Source of the DNA: DUOA01 sp012839095
Lineage (GTDB): Bacteria > Bacillota > Clostridia > Caldicoprobacterales > DTU083
Assembly: GCA_050951505.1 (NCBI GenBank)
Contig: JBMNJE010000011.1
Coordinates: 310,001-374,000, forward strand
Reading direction: 5' to 3'
DNA: 64,000 nt
Under the pieces are notes generated by a model that made no database searches, was not told where the DNA came from, and saw nothing but the letters and a program-made list of their open reading frames with translations. The translations under genes were made by a program, and so were the position numbers. Numbering within the stretch: the first letter of the stretch is position 1; each line of letters starts with the position of its first letter. Below are positions 18,290 to 27,347 of this stretch, piece after piece.

Positions 18290-19219
18290 ATGGAGAAAAG
18301 GAGATACCTGAAAGGGTACCTTTTCGTTGCTATAGCCGGTTCGCTATGGGGAATAGGCGGTTTTTTTGTTACTAAGATGAGTGAAACCGGTGCATCTTCT
18401 CTGATGACAGCATTTGCCGGCCACTTTTTAGCGCTCCCGCCTTTATTATTCAATTTACTAGCCCGTAAAGGAACAAATGGACTGAAGATTTCAAAAAAGG
18501 GTCTTTTGGTTTGTATCTTGTTAGGTGTATTAACAAAAGGAATTTTCAAATTGGCTTTGGACACCAGCATGATTTTGGTAGGAGTAGCAACCTCTACAAT
18601 TCTTATGTACTTAGCTCCGGTTTGGACAGCTGTAATGGCTGTGATCTTTTTCAGGGAAAAACTTCGCGGCTATCAGAATTTTGCCCTTGTTCTAAATTTA
18701 ATCGGATGTGCACTAATGGTAACCGGCGGAAACTTTGCAGAGCTAAATATTTCAGGGCTTGGTCTGGGTCTGGGACTTGTAGCAGGGTACTTATATGGGC
18801 TTAGCACCATTTTAGGTAAAATTGGAACAAGTGAAGATGATTCAGTGACAATGGCCTTCTACATGATGGTATTCAGTTCAATCACTACTGCTGTATTTGC
18901 TAAGCCATGGGAACATTTAAACTTGTTTGCAAACGGCACATTCCTATTTTGGACTGTCGCAGGTGCTGTGCTCAGCGGTGCTATTGCGAATATTTTTTTC
19001 TTAACAGGACTGTCAACGGGTATAGATGCTTCAAAAACGACTATAGTTACCTCTGTTGAAGTTGTTGTGGCTACGATTGCCGGAGTATTTTTATTGAATG
19101 AACATATAAATTTAGTTGGATATATTGGAATAATTATAATGTTGGCATCAATTGTCCTAATAAACATCAATATTCCTAATCCAAAAGAAACAGCTGATAA
19201 AGCCCTGGAACCTCAATAA
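18290..19219 (+). CDS. EamA/DMT-family transporter
   Basis: A 309-residue protein with ten membrane segments in two EamA repeats (first from about YLFVAIAGSLWGIGGFFVTK, second from LGLGLGLVAGYLYGLSTILG). GGAGG at 18276-18280 fits the ATG at 18290 better than the in-frame ATG at 18272, which would overlap that site. DMT proteins export or import small metabolites. The next gene, a CodA-like amidohydrolase 38 bases downstream, suggests the substrate may be a base-like or deaminated compound. This link is inference. A short inverted repeat ATACT/AGTAT (about 18247-18261) upstream may be an operator. Confidence 0.85.
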   Translation: MEKRRYLKGYLFVAIAGSLWGIGGFFVTKMSETGASSLMTAFAGHFLALPPLLFNLLARKGTNGLKISKKGLLVCILLGVLTKGIFKLALDTSMILVGVATSTILMYLAPVWTAVMAVIFFREKLRGYQNFALVLNLIGCALMVTGGNFAELNISGLGLGLGLVAGYLYGLSTILGKIGTSEDDSVTMAFYMMVFSSITTAVFAKPWEHLNLFANGTFLFWTVAGAVLSGAIANIFFLTGLSTGIDASKTTIVTSVEVVVATIAGVFLLNEHINLVGYIGIIIMLASIVLININIPNPKETADKALEPQ

Positions 19220-19257
19220 ATTGAAGAGAAAATCAGAATTAAGGAGGACGTAAGATT

Positions 19258-20514
19258 ATGAAGAAGTTTACAAATGCAGTTATTTACGGCCAAAATGGTG
19301 CAAATGAGATTCTAATAGAGAATGGGGTTATAAGATCCATTGGTAAGAATCTGGGATCAGCGGATGAAACTATTGATTTAGGAGGTAAATTAGTTATAGC
19401 TCCTTATGTGGATCCTCATCTGCACCTGGATTATGTTTACACATTATCTGAATTTGAGAAAACAGGTGCCGGTTCGGGAACGCTTTTCGAAGCAATTGAA
19501 ATGTGGCCGAAGTTCAAGGAAAATTTGACTATCGAAGGCGCCAAAAGACGTGCTATAAAAGCAATTAAGGATGAGGTCTCCCAGGGAGTGCAATATATAC
19601 GTACACATATAGATGTTACGGATCCAAATTTCACAGCTCTAAAAGCTATGTTGGAATTGAGAGATGAACTAAAGGATATAGTCGATATACAAATAGTAGC
19701 TTTCCCGCAGGAAGGAATGTATACATATAAGGGCGGCCGGGATTTAGTTGAAGAAGCTCTTAGAATGGGTGCTGACGCAGTCGGAGGAATACCGCATTAT
19801 GAGCCGGCCAGGGAATTTGGCGAAAAATCCCTTCATGACATAGTAGAACTGGCTGTTAAGTATGATAAGCTTATAGATGTTCACTGTGATGAAACAGATG
19901 ATCCGCATTCACGTTTTGTTGAGTTATTAAATGCGCTGGTTCTGATGGAGGATTATGGCATAAGGACTACCGCCAGCCATACATGCTCATTTGGTTCAGC
20001 TGACGATTCATATGCTTACAGGATGATGGACTTGTTTAAAAAGAGCAAGTTGAACTTTATTGCCTGCCCGACAGAAAATGCTTATCTCCAGGGTCGGCAC
20101 GATACCTATCCCAAACGACGCGGACTCACCAGAGTGAAAGAATTTATGGAATCAGGAATTAATATAGCGTTTGCACAAGATTCAATAAATGATCCGTGGT
20201 ATCCAATGGGTAACGGAAATATGATGAATATTCTTGACAATGGAATTCATTTAGCTCAAATCATGTCGCCTGGCGAAATAGAGAAAGACTTGGATTTAAT
20301 CACATATAATGGGGCTCGCTGCTTACATATTCAGGACAGATATGGACTGGAGGAAGGCAAAGATGCAAATTTCATCGTTCTTGATGGGGACAGCCCATTT
20401 GATGTGATAAGAAATCGTGCCGGAGTATTAGCTTCAATAAGAAAAGGGGAATACCTGTTTAAGCAAAAACCGATAGAATATGATGTTGAACTTGATTTGG
20501 GCGTTGCCTATTAA
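19258..20514 (+). CDS. CodA-like amidohydrolase (cytosine deaminase family)
   Basis: A 418-residue metal-dependent amidohydrolase closely patterned on E. coli cytosine deaminase. The metal ligands are His54, His56, His209 and Asp308; Glu212, His241 and the ring-contacting Gln151 (AFPQEG) are also conserved. The residue after the catalytic Asp is Ser309 where E. coli CodA has Asp314, and the preceding pair is Ala-Gln rather than Gly-His. Asp314 contacts the base and its replacement shifts substrate preference in CodA, so the natural substrate here may not be cytosine. AAGGAGGAC precedes the ATG. It follows the DMT transporter directly, and the two likely form one operon. Confidence 0.85.
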   Translation: MKKFTNAVIYGQNGANEILIENGVIRSIGKNLGSADETIDLGGKLVIAPYVDPHLHLDYVYTLSEFEKTGAGSGTLFEAIEMWPKFKENLTIEGAKRRAIKAIKDEVSQGVQYIRTHIDVTDPNFTALKAMLELRDELKDIVDIQIVAFPQEGMYTYKGGRDLVEEALRMGADAVGGIPHYEPAREFGEKSLHDIVELAVKYDKLIDVHCDETDDPHSRFVELLNALVLMEDYGIRTTASHTCSFGSADDSYAYRMMDLFKKSKLNFIACPTENAYLQGRHDTYPKRRGLTRVKEFMESGINIAFAQDSINDPWYPMGNGNMMNILDNGIHLAQIMSPGEIEKDLDLITYNGARCLHIQDRYGLEEGKDANFIVLDGDSPFDVIRNRAGVLASIRKGEYLFKQKPIEYDVELDLGVAY

Positions 20515-20561
20515 TATTAACTCTGCCCGCCATAAAATAAAATAATTAGGAAGTGATGCCT

Positions 20562-22637
20562 GTGACCGCTAAATCAAGCGATCAGCCCAATAGACTGATA
20601 AAGGAAAAATCGCCTTACTTATTACAGCACGCTTATAATCCGGTTGACTGGTACCCCTGGGGGGAAGAGGCTTTTGACAAGGCAAGGACTGAAAACAAGC
20701 CAATCTTTCTGTCCATAGGCTACTCCACCTGTCACTGGTGTCATGTGATGGAGCGGGAATCCTTTGAGGATGAAGAGGTAGCCGGTGCTTTGAATAATAA
20801 CTTCATCAGCATAAAGGTTGACAGGGAAGAGAGGCCGGATATCGATCATATCTATATGTCTGTGTGCCAGGCCTTAACCGGACAAGGCGGATGGCCGCTT
20901 ACCATCTTTATGACAGCTGACAATAAACCTTTTTATGCAGGAACCTATCTGCCAAAAACCTCCCGATACGGAAGAATAGGATTTCTTGAGCTTTTAGATC
21001 GGATTCATGAAATGTGGTTGGAGCAACAGGATGAAGTGAATGATTCAGCTGAACGGATTCTTTCTGCAGTTAAAGAAGCCTTTTTAAGTGATGCTGAGCA
21101 AGGCGAAAGCGGAATACTTCCGGAAACGGTTCATGATGCCTATGAGCAGTTCAAATATACTTTTGATCGCAGTTATGGCGGGTTTGGCTCCGCACCTAAA
21201 TTTCCTTCGCCTCACAATCTATTGTTTCTCATGCGTTATTGGTTCCGATATGGGAATGAAGTGTCTCTTGATATGGCAGTTGAAACCCTGAAAGCAATAT
21301 ATAAGGGAGGCATCCACGACCATATAGGATTTGGGTTTTCAAGGTATTCCGTTGATAACAAATGGCTTGTGCCCCACTTTGAAAAAATGCTGTATGATAA
21401 TGCCCTTCTGGCTACGGCCTATCTTGAGTGTTATCAGATAACCGGACTGCCATTGATGAGTAAAGCAGCTGAGGAAATCTTTGAATATGTGCTTAGAGAA
21501 ATGACTTCGCCGGAAGGCGGATTTTATTCTGCAGAAGATGCAGATTCAGAAGGAGTGGAAGGGAAGTATTATGTCTGGACTCCTGATGAAGTAATATCTG
21601 TTCTGGGAGAGGAAAAAGGCAGGGAGTTTTGTCTTGCATATGACATCACAGAGCAGGGTAATTTCGAAGGCAAGAGCATTCCCAATCTGGTCAATACATC
21701 AGATGAGGATATCGATAATGCTCATCAGCTGTATGAGGAAAGGATTAAACTGCTTGAAGCCAGAGACGAGCGGTCGCATCCCCACAAAGATGATAAAATT
21801 CTGACATCCTGGAACGGCATGATGATTGCTGCACTTGCAATGGGAGGAAGGATATTAAAGGACTCCTCTTATTTGGAAGCAGCTGAAAAGGCATGGCATT
21901 TCATCATAGAGCAGCTGCAAAGGGAGGATGGCAGGCTGCTGGCCCGTTACAGGGATGGAGAGGCTGCTATACCGGGCTATGCAGATGATTATGCCTTCCT
22001 GATATGGGCAGGCATTGAATTATTTGAGACTACAGGACGAGCGGAGTACCTGGAAAAAGCAATTGAGCTTAATGACGGATTGATGAAACTCTTCTGGGAT
22101 GAAGAGAAGGGCGGACTATTCCTATATGGTACTGACAGCGAGCAGCTGATATATCGACCAAAGGAAATATATGATGGTGCAACACCTTCAGCTAACTCGC
22201 AGACTGTATGGAATTGGCTGAAATTGTCCGGAATAATAGGGAATCAGGAATATGCGGATAGAGCTGATCAAATACTGACTGCATTTGGTGATTCAATAGT
22301 GAACCAGCCAAGAGGATCCTGTCATGCCTTGTCCGGAGCCATGTATGCTTCTGAGTCAAATAGAGAAGTAGTGATTGTCGGCCGGGAAGAGGATAAGGAA
22401 TTTCAGGACATGGTAAAAGCAGCACAATCAAACTATTACCCCTTCAGCGTGACAATATTGTGCAAAGAAGGTGACGAGAGAAGAAAACTGGAGTTACTTA
22501 TACCGGACATTGGAGATAAAGGTATGTTGATGGGAAAAGCAACCGCCTATGTATGCGTTGATTTTGCATGCAGGGAGCCTGTCACTTCAGCTGTTGAACT
22601 GAGCAGACAGTTGGAGGAATTCAGGCATCAATTGTAA
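20562..22637 (+). CDS. YyaL-type thioredoxin-domain (DUF255) protein
   Basis: About 691 residues. The N-terminal thioredoxin-like domain begins NRLIKEKSPYLLQHAYNPVD and has the CHWC motif (STCHWCHVMERESF) near residue 55, followed by GGWPLTIFMTADNKPFYAGT. The rest is an (alpha/alpha)6-toroid like N-acyl-glucosamine epimerases (VPHFEKMLYDNALLATAYLE, TSWNGMMIAALAMGG). The family (YyaL/spermatogenesis-associated 20) is widespread and its biochemical role is unsettled. AGGAAG (20548-20553) best fits GTG at 20562, although ATG at 20556 is also possible. It is preceded by the amidohydrolase, 47 bases away. Confidence 0.88.
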   Translation: MTAKSSDQPNRLIKEKSPYLLQHAYNPVDWYPWGEEAFDKARTENKPIFLSIGYSTCHWCHVMERESFEDEEVAGALNNNFISIKVDREERPDIDHIYMSVCQALTGQGGWPLTIFMTADNKPFYAGTYLPKTSRYGRIGFLELLDRIHEMWLEQQDEVNDSAERILSAVKEAFLSDAEQGESGILPETVHDAYEQFKYTFDRSYGGFGSAPKFPSPHNLLFLMRYWFRYGNEVSLDMAVETLKAIYKGGIHDHIGFGFSRYSVDNKWLVPHFEKMLYDNALLATAYLECYQITGLPLMSKAAEEIFEYVLREMTSPEGGFYSAEDADSEGVEGKYYVWTPDEVISVLGEEKGREFCLAYDITEQGNFEGKSIPNLVNTSDEDIDNAHQLYEERIKLLEARDERSHPHKDDKILTSWNGMMIAALAMGGRILKDSSYLEAAEKAWHFIIEQLQREDGRLLARYRDGEAAIPGYADDYAFLIWAGIELFETTGRAEYLEKAIELNDGLMKLFWDEEKGGLFLYGTDSEQLIYRPKEIYDGATPSANSQTVWNWLKLSGIIGNQEYADRADQILTAFGDSIVNQPRGSCHALSGAMYASESNREVVIVGREEDKEFQDMVKAAQSNYYPFSVTILCKEGDERRKLELLIPDIGDKGMLMGKATAYVCVDFACREPVTSAVELSRQLEEFRHQL

Positions 22638-22739
22638 ATAAAGGGTGAACATTTAAGGCAGCAATGGAATGGTTTTACCGGTCATGCTATAATAAGGTTG
22701 CAGCAGGAATCATAGGTTGGCAAAGGGGTAGGTTGTTAG

Positions 22740-23117
22740 ATGAGTGTACCAAGGGTTATGGTTTGTGTTACCCGTCAAAAAACCTGTGAGCGACTGATTA
22801 GAATCGGCCAGAGACTGGTAAACGGTGAAGGTAAGCTGATGGTCGTCCACGTGGCGAAGACGGGAGACAATGTACTGGGGAATCCTGACGAAGGAGAGGC
22901 ATTGGATTACCTTTTCCAGGTTTCAAAGCAGGCGGGAGCTGATATGACAGTTCTCCGTTCTGATAACATCCTGAATACCCTGATTGATTTTGCAAAGAAA
23001 AACCGCATTACAGAGATCGTAATGGGCGAATCACCGGATCCAGGCAGTTCTGATTCTATTATAAATAATATGGAGTTTATGCTTCCCGGAGTAAAATTCA
23101 ATGTTATTCCCTCCTAA
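22740..23117 (+). CDS. UspA-like universal stress domain protein
   Basis: A 125-residue alpha/beta protein beginning PRVMVCVTRQKTCERLIRIG, with VVHVAKTGD, a middle helix, and NRITEIVMGESPDP near the end. This resembles the Usp-like domain of KdpD more than classic UspA. The usual ATP-binding G-x2-G-x9-G-S/T is not clear, so it may not bind ATP. AAAGGGGTAGG precedes the ATG. It probably has its own promoter, with TATAAT about 50 bases upstream. Confidence 0.7.
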   Translation: MSVPRVMVCVTRQKTCERLIRIGQRLVNGEGKLMVVHVAKTGDNVLGNPDEGEALDYLFQVSKQAGADMTVLRSDNILNTLIDFAKKNRITEIVMGESPDPGSSDSIINNMEFMLPGVKFNVIPS

Positions 23118-23174
23118 GCAGAATCATGAGCAAGACATATGAAAATGCCCGTATATGTTGTTACATCTGAAAAA

Positions 23175-23216
23175 TCGGAAGGCACACAAATATGCATGTT
23201 CCTTCCGACTTTATTT
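23175..23216 (+). terminator. Terminator after the Usp-like gene
   Basis: An 8-bp stem (23175-23182 with 23201-23208), extended inside the loop by ACA/TGT, is followed by CTTTATTTT. The convergent GH2 gene ends 80 bases further on. Confidence 0.7.
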
Positions 23217-23288
23217 TAAATACTCATTGCAGATATTATATTGATACTTTTTAACCGTTTCCTGATGAAAAAATTCTATATAATACTC

Positions 23289-25049
23289 TTATTTAAAACC
23301 CACCATATCATTTATCCTTTTTATTTTTTCCGGGGCGATTTTAGGCTTCCTGTCAAAGGTCAGCAAGCCATTTTCCTCCTGCTGTACATCCGTCAATTGT
23401 GTATAGCAGTATCCCACGAAGTATCCGGGCCTGGCAATTGCCCGGGTTATTTTTTCAAAGCGCTCAAGGAAGGATTCCTCATCTTTCACTTTGTTCCCGT
23501 ATCCCCAGCCTTCATCTTTTTCAAAAGCGATTCCTCCGTATTCACTCAGCAATACGGGCTGCCCCTCATATCCGTAACCATTGGCAAAGATATGCTTATG
23601 TTTGTTTGGTGCGCCGTTCATCACCTCATTGATGTCCTTATATCTTTCAGCAAATACCTCTCCGTCCTCCACATAATCATGGATGGTGGTTATGTCAGAC
23701 ATGGTGTGTTCCCATCCGTCATTGGAGATTACCAGTCTCGTGGAATCCAATGATTTTACCATATGATACAGGGCCAATGTGTGTTGCTGCTGCCTATAAT
23801 CAGTTAAAATATCGGGAATACCCCAGGATTCATTCATCAATGTCCAGGCAATGATGCATGGATGGTTGTAATCCCGCTCCACTACTTCCATCCATTCAGT
23901 CATGTTGGCTTTTACCATGGTTTCATCATATTCATATGGACTGGCCATTTCCCCCCATACCAAAAGCCCCATTTTGTCACACCAGTATAAGTAGATGGGA
24001 TCTTCAACCTTTTGATGCTTTCTGGCTCCGTTATAACCAAATTCCTTTGTATATCTTATGTCTTCCTTAATTGCTTCTTCAGAAGGCGGAGTCAAAAGAC
24101 TGTCGGGGAAGTAACCCTGATCAAGTATCAATTTCTGATAGTATGGTACATTATTGAGCAGGAATTTATTTCCTTTGCAGGATACTTTTCTCATACCAAA
24201 GTAGCTTTCCACCCTGTCAATACAATTTCCCTCATCATCGATTAATGAGAATTCTATGTCATAAAGGTTCGGGTGTTCGGGAGTCCAGCGGGCTACCTTC
24301 CATTCCATGGAATCACTTCTTACATTTGAAACAAATGAAACTCTGCTTCTGGAAATCGTTTTTTCCGTTAAATCAACTTCCAAACCTTTAAATGAAATTC
24401 GGGTGTTCAGTCGCAGACCTTCTACAGAGCCCTTTATCTCGGCCTCAACTGCAAGTTCATCATTATCCAAATCCGGCGTCAGCCTTACCTTCTCTATATA
24501 GCTCTGAGATACCGCCTCCAGCCATACAGTCTGCCATATGCCGGTTGTACGTTCATACCAGCAGCCAAAATTCTCCTTCATCCAGCTTTGTTTTCCCCTG
24601 GGCTGACGGCACTCAGTACTGCTGTCTTCAGCTCTGACAACTATGGTATTGCTTCCTTCGCAGAGAAAAGATGTGATATCGAATGAAAAAGGAGTACTTC
24701 CACCGATATGATCCCCGACCATTTCACCGTTAACCCATACCTTTGCATAATAATCAACGGCACCAAAATTCAACAATACTCTTTTGTTCCTGAATTCTTC
24801 GGGAATGCTGAAACTTCTCTTGTACCATACGTAATCATGGAAATCATTGGTATGTATACCGCTTAATTTGCTTTGAAAACAGAAAGGAACAACTATTTTT
24901 CGTGAAAAAGCCTTATCCTTATACCATTTTTCAATTTCGCCGACGTTTTCATCATCAAACTCAAAATCCCATTCACCGTTCAAATTCATCCATAAGTCCC
25001 TCTTCAGATTAGGCCTGGGATATTCCGGCCTTGGTATGGATTGTACCAT
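23289..25049 (-). CDS. GH2 family beta-glycosidase
   Basis: A 586-residue cytoplasmic glycosidase with GH2 domain order: jelly-roll sugar-binding domain (RDLWMNLNGEWDFEFDD), immunoglobulin-like domain, then TIM barrel. The acid/base Glu is in WTLMNESWGI and the nucleophile Glu in LLSEYGGIAF. The Asn-x-Lys motif that marks beta-glucuronidases is not apparent near the C-terminus (ENGLLTFDRKPK instead), so beta-galactosidase or a related activity is more likely than glucuronidase. AAGGGGAGA sets the start at ATG 25049 rather than the in-frame ATG at 25067. It stands alone with its own promoter and twin operators, which suggests substrate-induced control. Confidence 0.9.
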   Translation of the reverse strand: MVQSIPRPEYPRPNLKRDLWMNLNGEWDFEFDDENVGEIEKWYKDKAFSRKIVVPFCFQSKLSGIHTNDFHDYVWYKRSFSIPEEFRNKRVLLNFGAVDYYAKVWVNGEMVGDHIGGSTPFSFDITSFLCEGSNTIVVRAEDSSTECRQPRGKQSWMKENFGCWYERTTGIWQTVWLEAVSQSYIEKVRLTPDLDNDELAVEAEIKGSVEGLRLNTRISFKGLEVDLTEKTISRSRVSFVSNVRSDSMEWKVARWTPEHPNLYDIEFSLIDDEGNCIDRVESYFGMRKVSCKGNKFLLNNVPYYQKLILDQGYFPDSLLTPPSEEAIKEDIRYTKEFGYNGARKHQKVEDPIYLYWCDKMGLLVWGEMASPYEYDETMVKANMTEWMEVVERDYNHPCIIAWTLMNESWGIPDILTDYRQQQHTLALYHMVKSLDSTRLVISNDGWEHTMSDITTIHDYVEDGEVFAERYKDINEVMNGAPNKHKHIFANGYGYEGQPVLLSEYGGIAFEKDEGWGYGNKVKDEESFLERFEKITRAIARPGYFVGYCYTQLTDVQQEENGLLTFDRKPKIAPEKIKRINDMVGFK

Positions 25050-25077
25050 TAAGATCTCCCCTTTCATTAACCCGCAA

Positions 25078-25117
25078 GTTAATATATTAACTGATGCTTT
25101 ACATTTAGTATATTAAC
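25078..25117 (-). promoter_or_regulatory. Twin operator sites before the GH2 gene
   Basis: A perfect 14-bp palindrome, GTTAATATATTAAC (25078-25091), lies just downstream of the expected transcription start. A related site, TTTAGTATATTAAC (25104-25117, 12 of 14 matching), covers the -10 box. Their centres are 26 bp apart, about two and a half helical turns. The arrangement fits repression by a dimeric regulator that is not encoded next door. Confidence 0.6.
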
Positions 25118-25135
25118 CATATGCCCGCTTGTCAA
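25107..25135 (-). promoter_or_regulatory. Sigma-A promoter of the GH2 gene
   Basis: Reading the minus strand, TTGACA (25135-25130), a 17-base spacer and TATACT (25112-25107) form a near-perfect promoter pointing at the GH2 gene. Confidence 0.85.
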
Positions 25136-25246
25136 TAACCAGGTTAGAGAACAAACGAAGTGGATGATCTGCAGTAGAGATTTTTTCTTATTTGCCGGAT
25201 GGTCATGAGCGGCTTTTGAGTTAAGCTTTACTTGCTGCTGAATCTA

Positions 25247-25275
25247 ACAAAAAGCACCGCTGCAGTGAGCGGTGC
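25247..25275 (-). terminator. Terminator of the 51-residue protein gene
   Basis: On the minus strand, an 8-bp stem GCACCGCT/AGCGGTGC with a 6-base loop is followed by TTTTTGTT. It lies 40 bases after the small gene's stop. The stretch between it and the GH2 promoter (25141-25246) shows no gene. Confidence 0.8.
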
Positions 25276-25315
25276 CTGGGTTGCTGTATCTTGAAGTTTG
25301 ATAAAAAGTTTTGTT

Positions 25316-25471
25316 CTATTTGGATTCTTCCATCAACTTAAAGAGAAGCTTGTTAATATCATTCTCCAGGATAGTAATTTGCTCTTGGATGAGCTGATAG
25401 TTGTTAAGAAGATCTTTCAGATACTCCTGCCGTTCTATCAGGGCTGCTTCCAATATGGCTTGATCTTTCAT
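25316..25471 (-). CDS. 51-residue coiled-coil protein
   Basis: A short minus-strand gene running from ATG at 25471 to TAG at 25316, encoding MKDQAILEAALIERQEYLKD followed by a Leu/Ile-heptad helix (LLNNYQLIQEQITILENDIN) and KLLFKLMEESK. The ribosome binding site GAGAGGAG is well placed, an inverted repeat CCCATAT/ATATGGG (25504-25521) lies upstream, and a clean terminator follows, so it looks like a complete transcription unit. Small acidic two-helix proteins of this size include Spo0E-type phosphatases, but the SQELD-like motif of that family is absent. I do not recognise the function. Confidence 0.7.
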   Translation of the reverse strand: MKDQAILEAALIERQEYLKDLLNNYQLIQEQITILENDINKLLFKLMEESK

Positions 25472-25628
25472 AAAGCACCGCTCCTCTCTTTTTTACTTAT
25501 ATACCCATATTCACATATGGGAAAACATTATTTTACAATATTTTGCCAAGATATTAACTTGATAATCTATTCTTATTCGCACATTAAATGATATATCACA
25601 ATGGAATCAGCCTGCAAACTGGAAATAC

Positions 25629-25657
25629 TTGACGGATATGCAATACATGAATAATAA
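25629..25657 (+). promoter_or_regulatory. Possible promoter of the glucose-6-phosphate dehydrogenase gene
   Basis: TTGACG (25629-25634), a 17-base spacer and TAATAA (25652-25657) lie about 140 bases upstream of the dehydrogenase gene. The -35 is good and the -10 moderate. Confidence 0.5.
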
Positions 25658-25801
25658 TATATGTAAAAAACTATTAACATAGGAACGGGCCATCAAAGAA
25701 CAGCTGATGTTTAATTTAAAACCCTGTGTGGTATAAGTGATTTAGGCATTATTTTGGCAGCAGGCCAGTTGACTGTGTTTGGAGGGATTATTATTCACAG
25801 C

Positions 25802-27271
25802 TTGTTAGTGGTATTCGGAGGAACGGGAGATCTTGCACACAGGAAGATATATCCGGCCATTTACAATCTATATGTGTCAGGACATTTACCGGAAAATTTT
25901 GCTATGGCGGCGGTTGGCAGAAGAGAAAAAACCGAGGAGACCTTCCGGAAGGAGGCTGCCTCATCCATACGCCGGTATGCCCGGGAAAATCGCGGCAATC
26001 AGGAAGATATCGACCATGTTGTTTCCCGTTTTTTCTATTGGCAGGCCGACTTCACTAAATACAACGGATATGAGGAACTTAAAGACTATTTGAATGTTCT
26101 GGATGCCAGGTTTCATACTCATGGCAACCGAATATTCTATCTGGCTGTTGCTCCTGAGCATTTTGGCACCATTGTTCAGCACCTGGATCGAAGCGGGATG
26201 ACTGACCAGGAACGAGCTTACAAGCGGGTTGTTATAGAAAAGCCTTTTGGAAAGGATTTAGCTTCTGCCATTGAATTGAACAATATTATTACCGGCGTGT
26301 TTAAGGAAGACCAGATTTATCGCATTGATCATTTTCTGGGAAAGGAAATGCTGCAAAACATACTGGTAATCAGATTTGCCAATGCATTCTTTGAGCCATT
26401 GTGGAACAATAAATATATAGATCATATTCAGATAACATCCAGTGAGACCGTCGGGGTGGAAAACCGCGGCGGATACTATGAAACTGCGGGAGCCATGAGG
26501 GACATGATGCAGAATCACATGCTCCAGCTGCTTATGCTGACAGCCATGGAACCACCGGTCAGCCTGGATACTCATGCCATACGGGACGAAAAGGTAAAGG
26601 TACTAAAGGCAATTGCACCTTTCAGCCCCGAAAAGGTAAAGACCAACGTGGTCAGAGGACAATACGGGGACGGCTTAATCCATGGAAAGCCGGTTTCTGC
26701 TTATCGAAAGGAAGAAAGGGTGTCTCCCGATTCAGATACGGAGACCTATATTGCAATGAAGCTGGAGATTGAAAATTTCAGGTGGGCAGGTGTTCCCATC
26801 TATCTTCGCACCGGAAAGCGGATGCCGGTAAAAACTACAAAAATAGTGATCCAATTTCTTCCCCTGCCGGGGATTCTGTATTACAGGAATTTCGGAAGCC
26901 TGGAACCCAATCGTCTGATTATTGAGATTCAACCCAGAGAAGGAGTGATAATACGATTCAACGGCAAAAAGCCCGGCACCCGCAATGAAATTATACCCGT
27001 TGAACTGGATTTTTGCCAAAACTGCGCCATAGGCGAAGTATCTCCTGACGCCTACGAAAAGCTGCTGCTGGACGTTATGAATGGTGATTCAACCCTGTTT
27101 ACCCGCTGGGATGAAGTAGAGTATGCCTGGAGACTGATGGACAATATTACCCGGGAATGGAGCAGCAATATTGAAAATCCCGCTTTTCCCAATTATGCTT
27201 CCGGAACATGGGGCCCGGCAGCAGCAGATGATTTGCTGGAGCGGGACGGACGCTTCTGGTTCAATGACTAA
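25802..27271 (+). CDS. zwf: Glucose-6-phosphate 1-dehydrogenase
   Basis: About 489 residues. The Rossmann start LLVVFGGTGDLAHRKIYPAI binds NADP; YRIDHFLGKEMLQN is the substrate-binding and catalytic signature with the active-site His, and RVVIEKPFGKD is conserved. It oxidises glucose 6-phosphate to 6-phosphogluconolactone. The start is uncertain: the only strong ribosome binding site, GGAGGG (25781-25786), is 15 bases before TTG 25802 and 6 bases before ATT 25793, while the frame is open back to TTG 25754. No lactonase or 6-phosphogluconate dehydrogenase gene is adjacent, so it is not in a pentose-phosphate operon. Confidence 0.94.
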   Translation: MLVVFGGTGDLAHRKIYPAIYNLYVSGHLPENFAMAAVGRREKTEETFRKEAASSIRRYARENRGNQEDIDHVVSRFFYWQADFTKYNGYEELKDYLNVLDARFHTHGNRIFYLAVAPEHFGTIVQHLDRSGMTDQERAYKRVVIEKPFGKDLASAIELNNIITGVFKEDQIYRIDHFLGKEMLQNILVIRFANAFFEPLWNNKYIDHIQITSSETVGVENRGGYYETAGAMRDMMQNHMLQLLMLTAMEPPVSLDTHAIRDEKVKVLKAIAPFSPEKVKTNVVRGQYGDGLIHGKPVSAYRKEERVSPDSDTETYIAMKLEIENFRWAGVPIYLRTGKRMPVKTTKIVIQFLPLPGILYYRNFGSLEPNRLIIEIQPREGVIIRFNGKKPGTRNEIIPVELDFCQNCAIGEVSPDAYEKLLLDVMNGDSTLFTRWDEVEYAWRLMDNITREWSSNIENPAFPNYASGTWGPAAADDLLERDGRFWFND

Positions 27272-27315
27272 TAATAAAGGAAACGATAAGGCCTCTTAAA
27301 CCTGTATAACAAGGA

Positions 27316-27345
27316 AAGCCCGCAAACACTTTTGTTTGCGGGCTT
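27316..27345. terminator. Hairpin between zwf and tRNA-Thr
   Basis: A perfect 13-bp stem (27316-27328 with 27333-27345) sits between the convergent zwf and tRNA-Thr genes. T-runs are short on either strand (TTTCCTT on minus), so it may act weakly in both directions. Confidence 0.65.
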
Positions 27346-27347
27346 AC

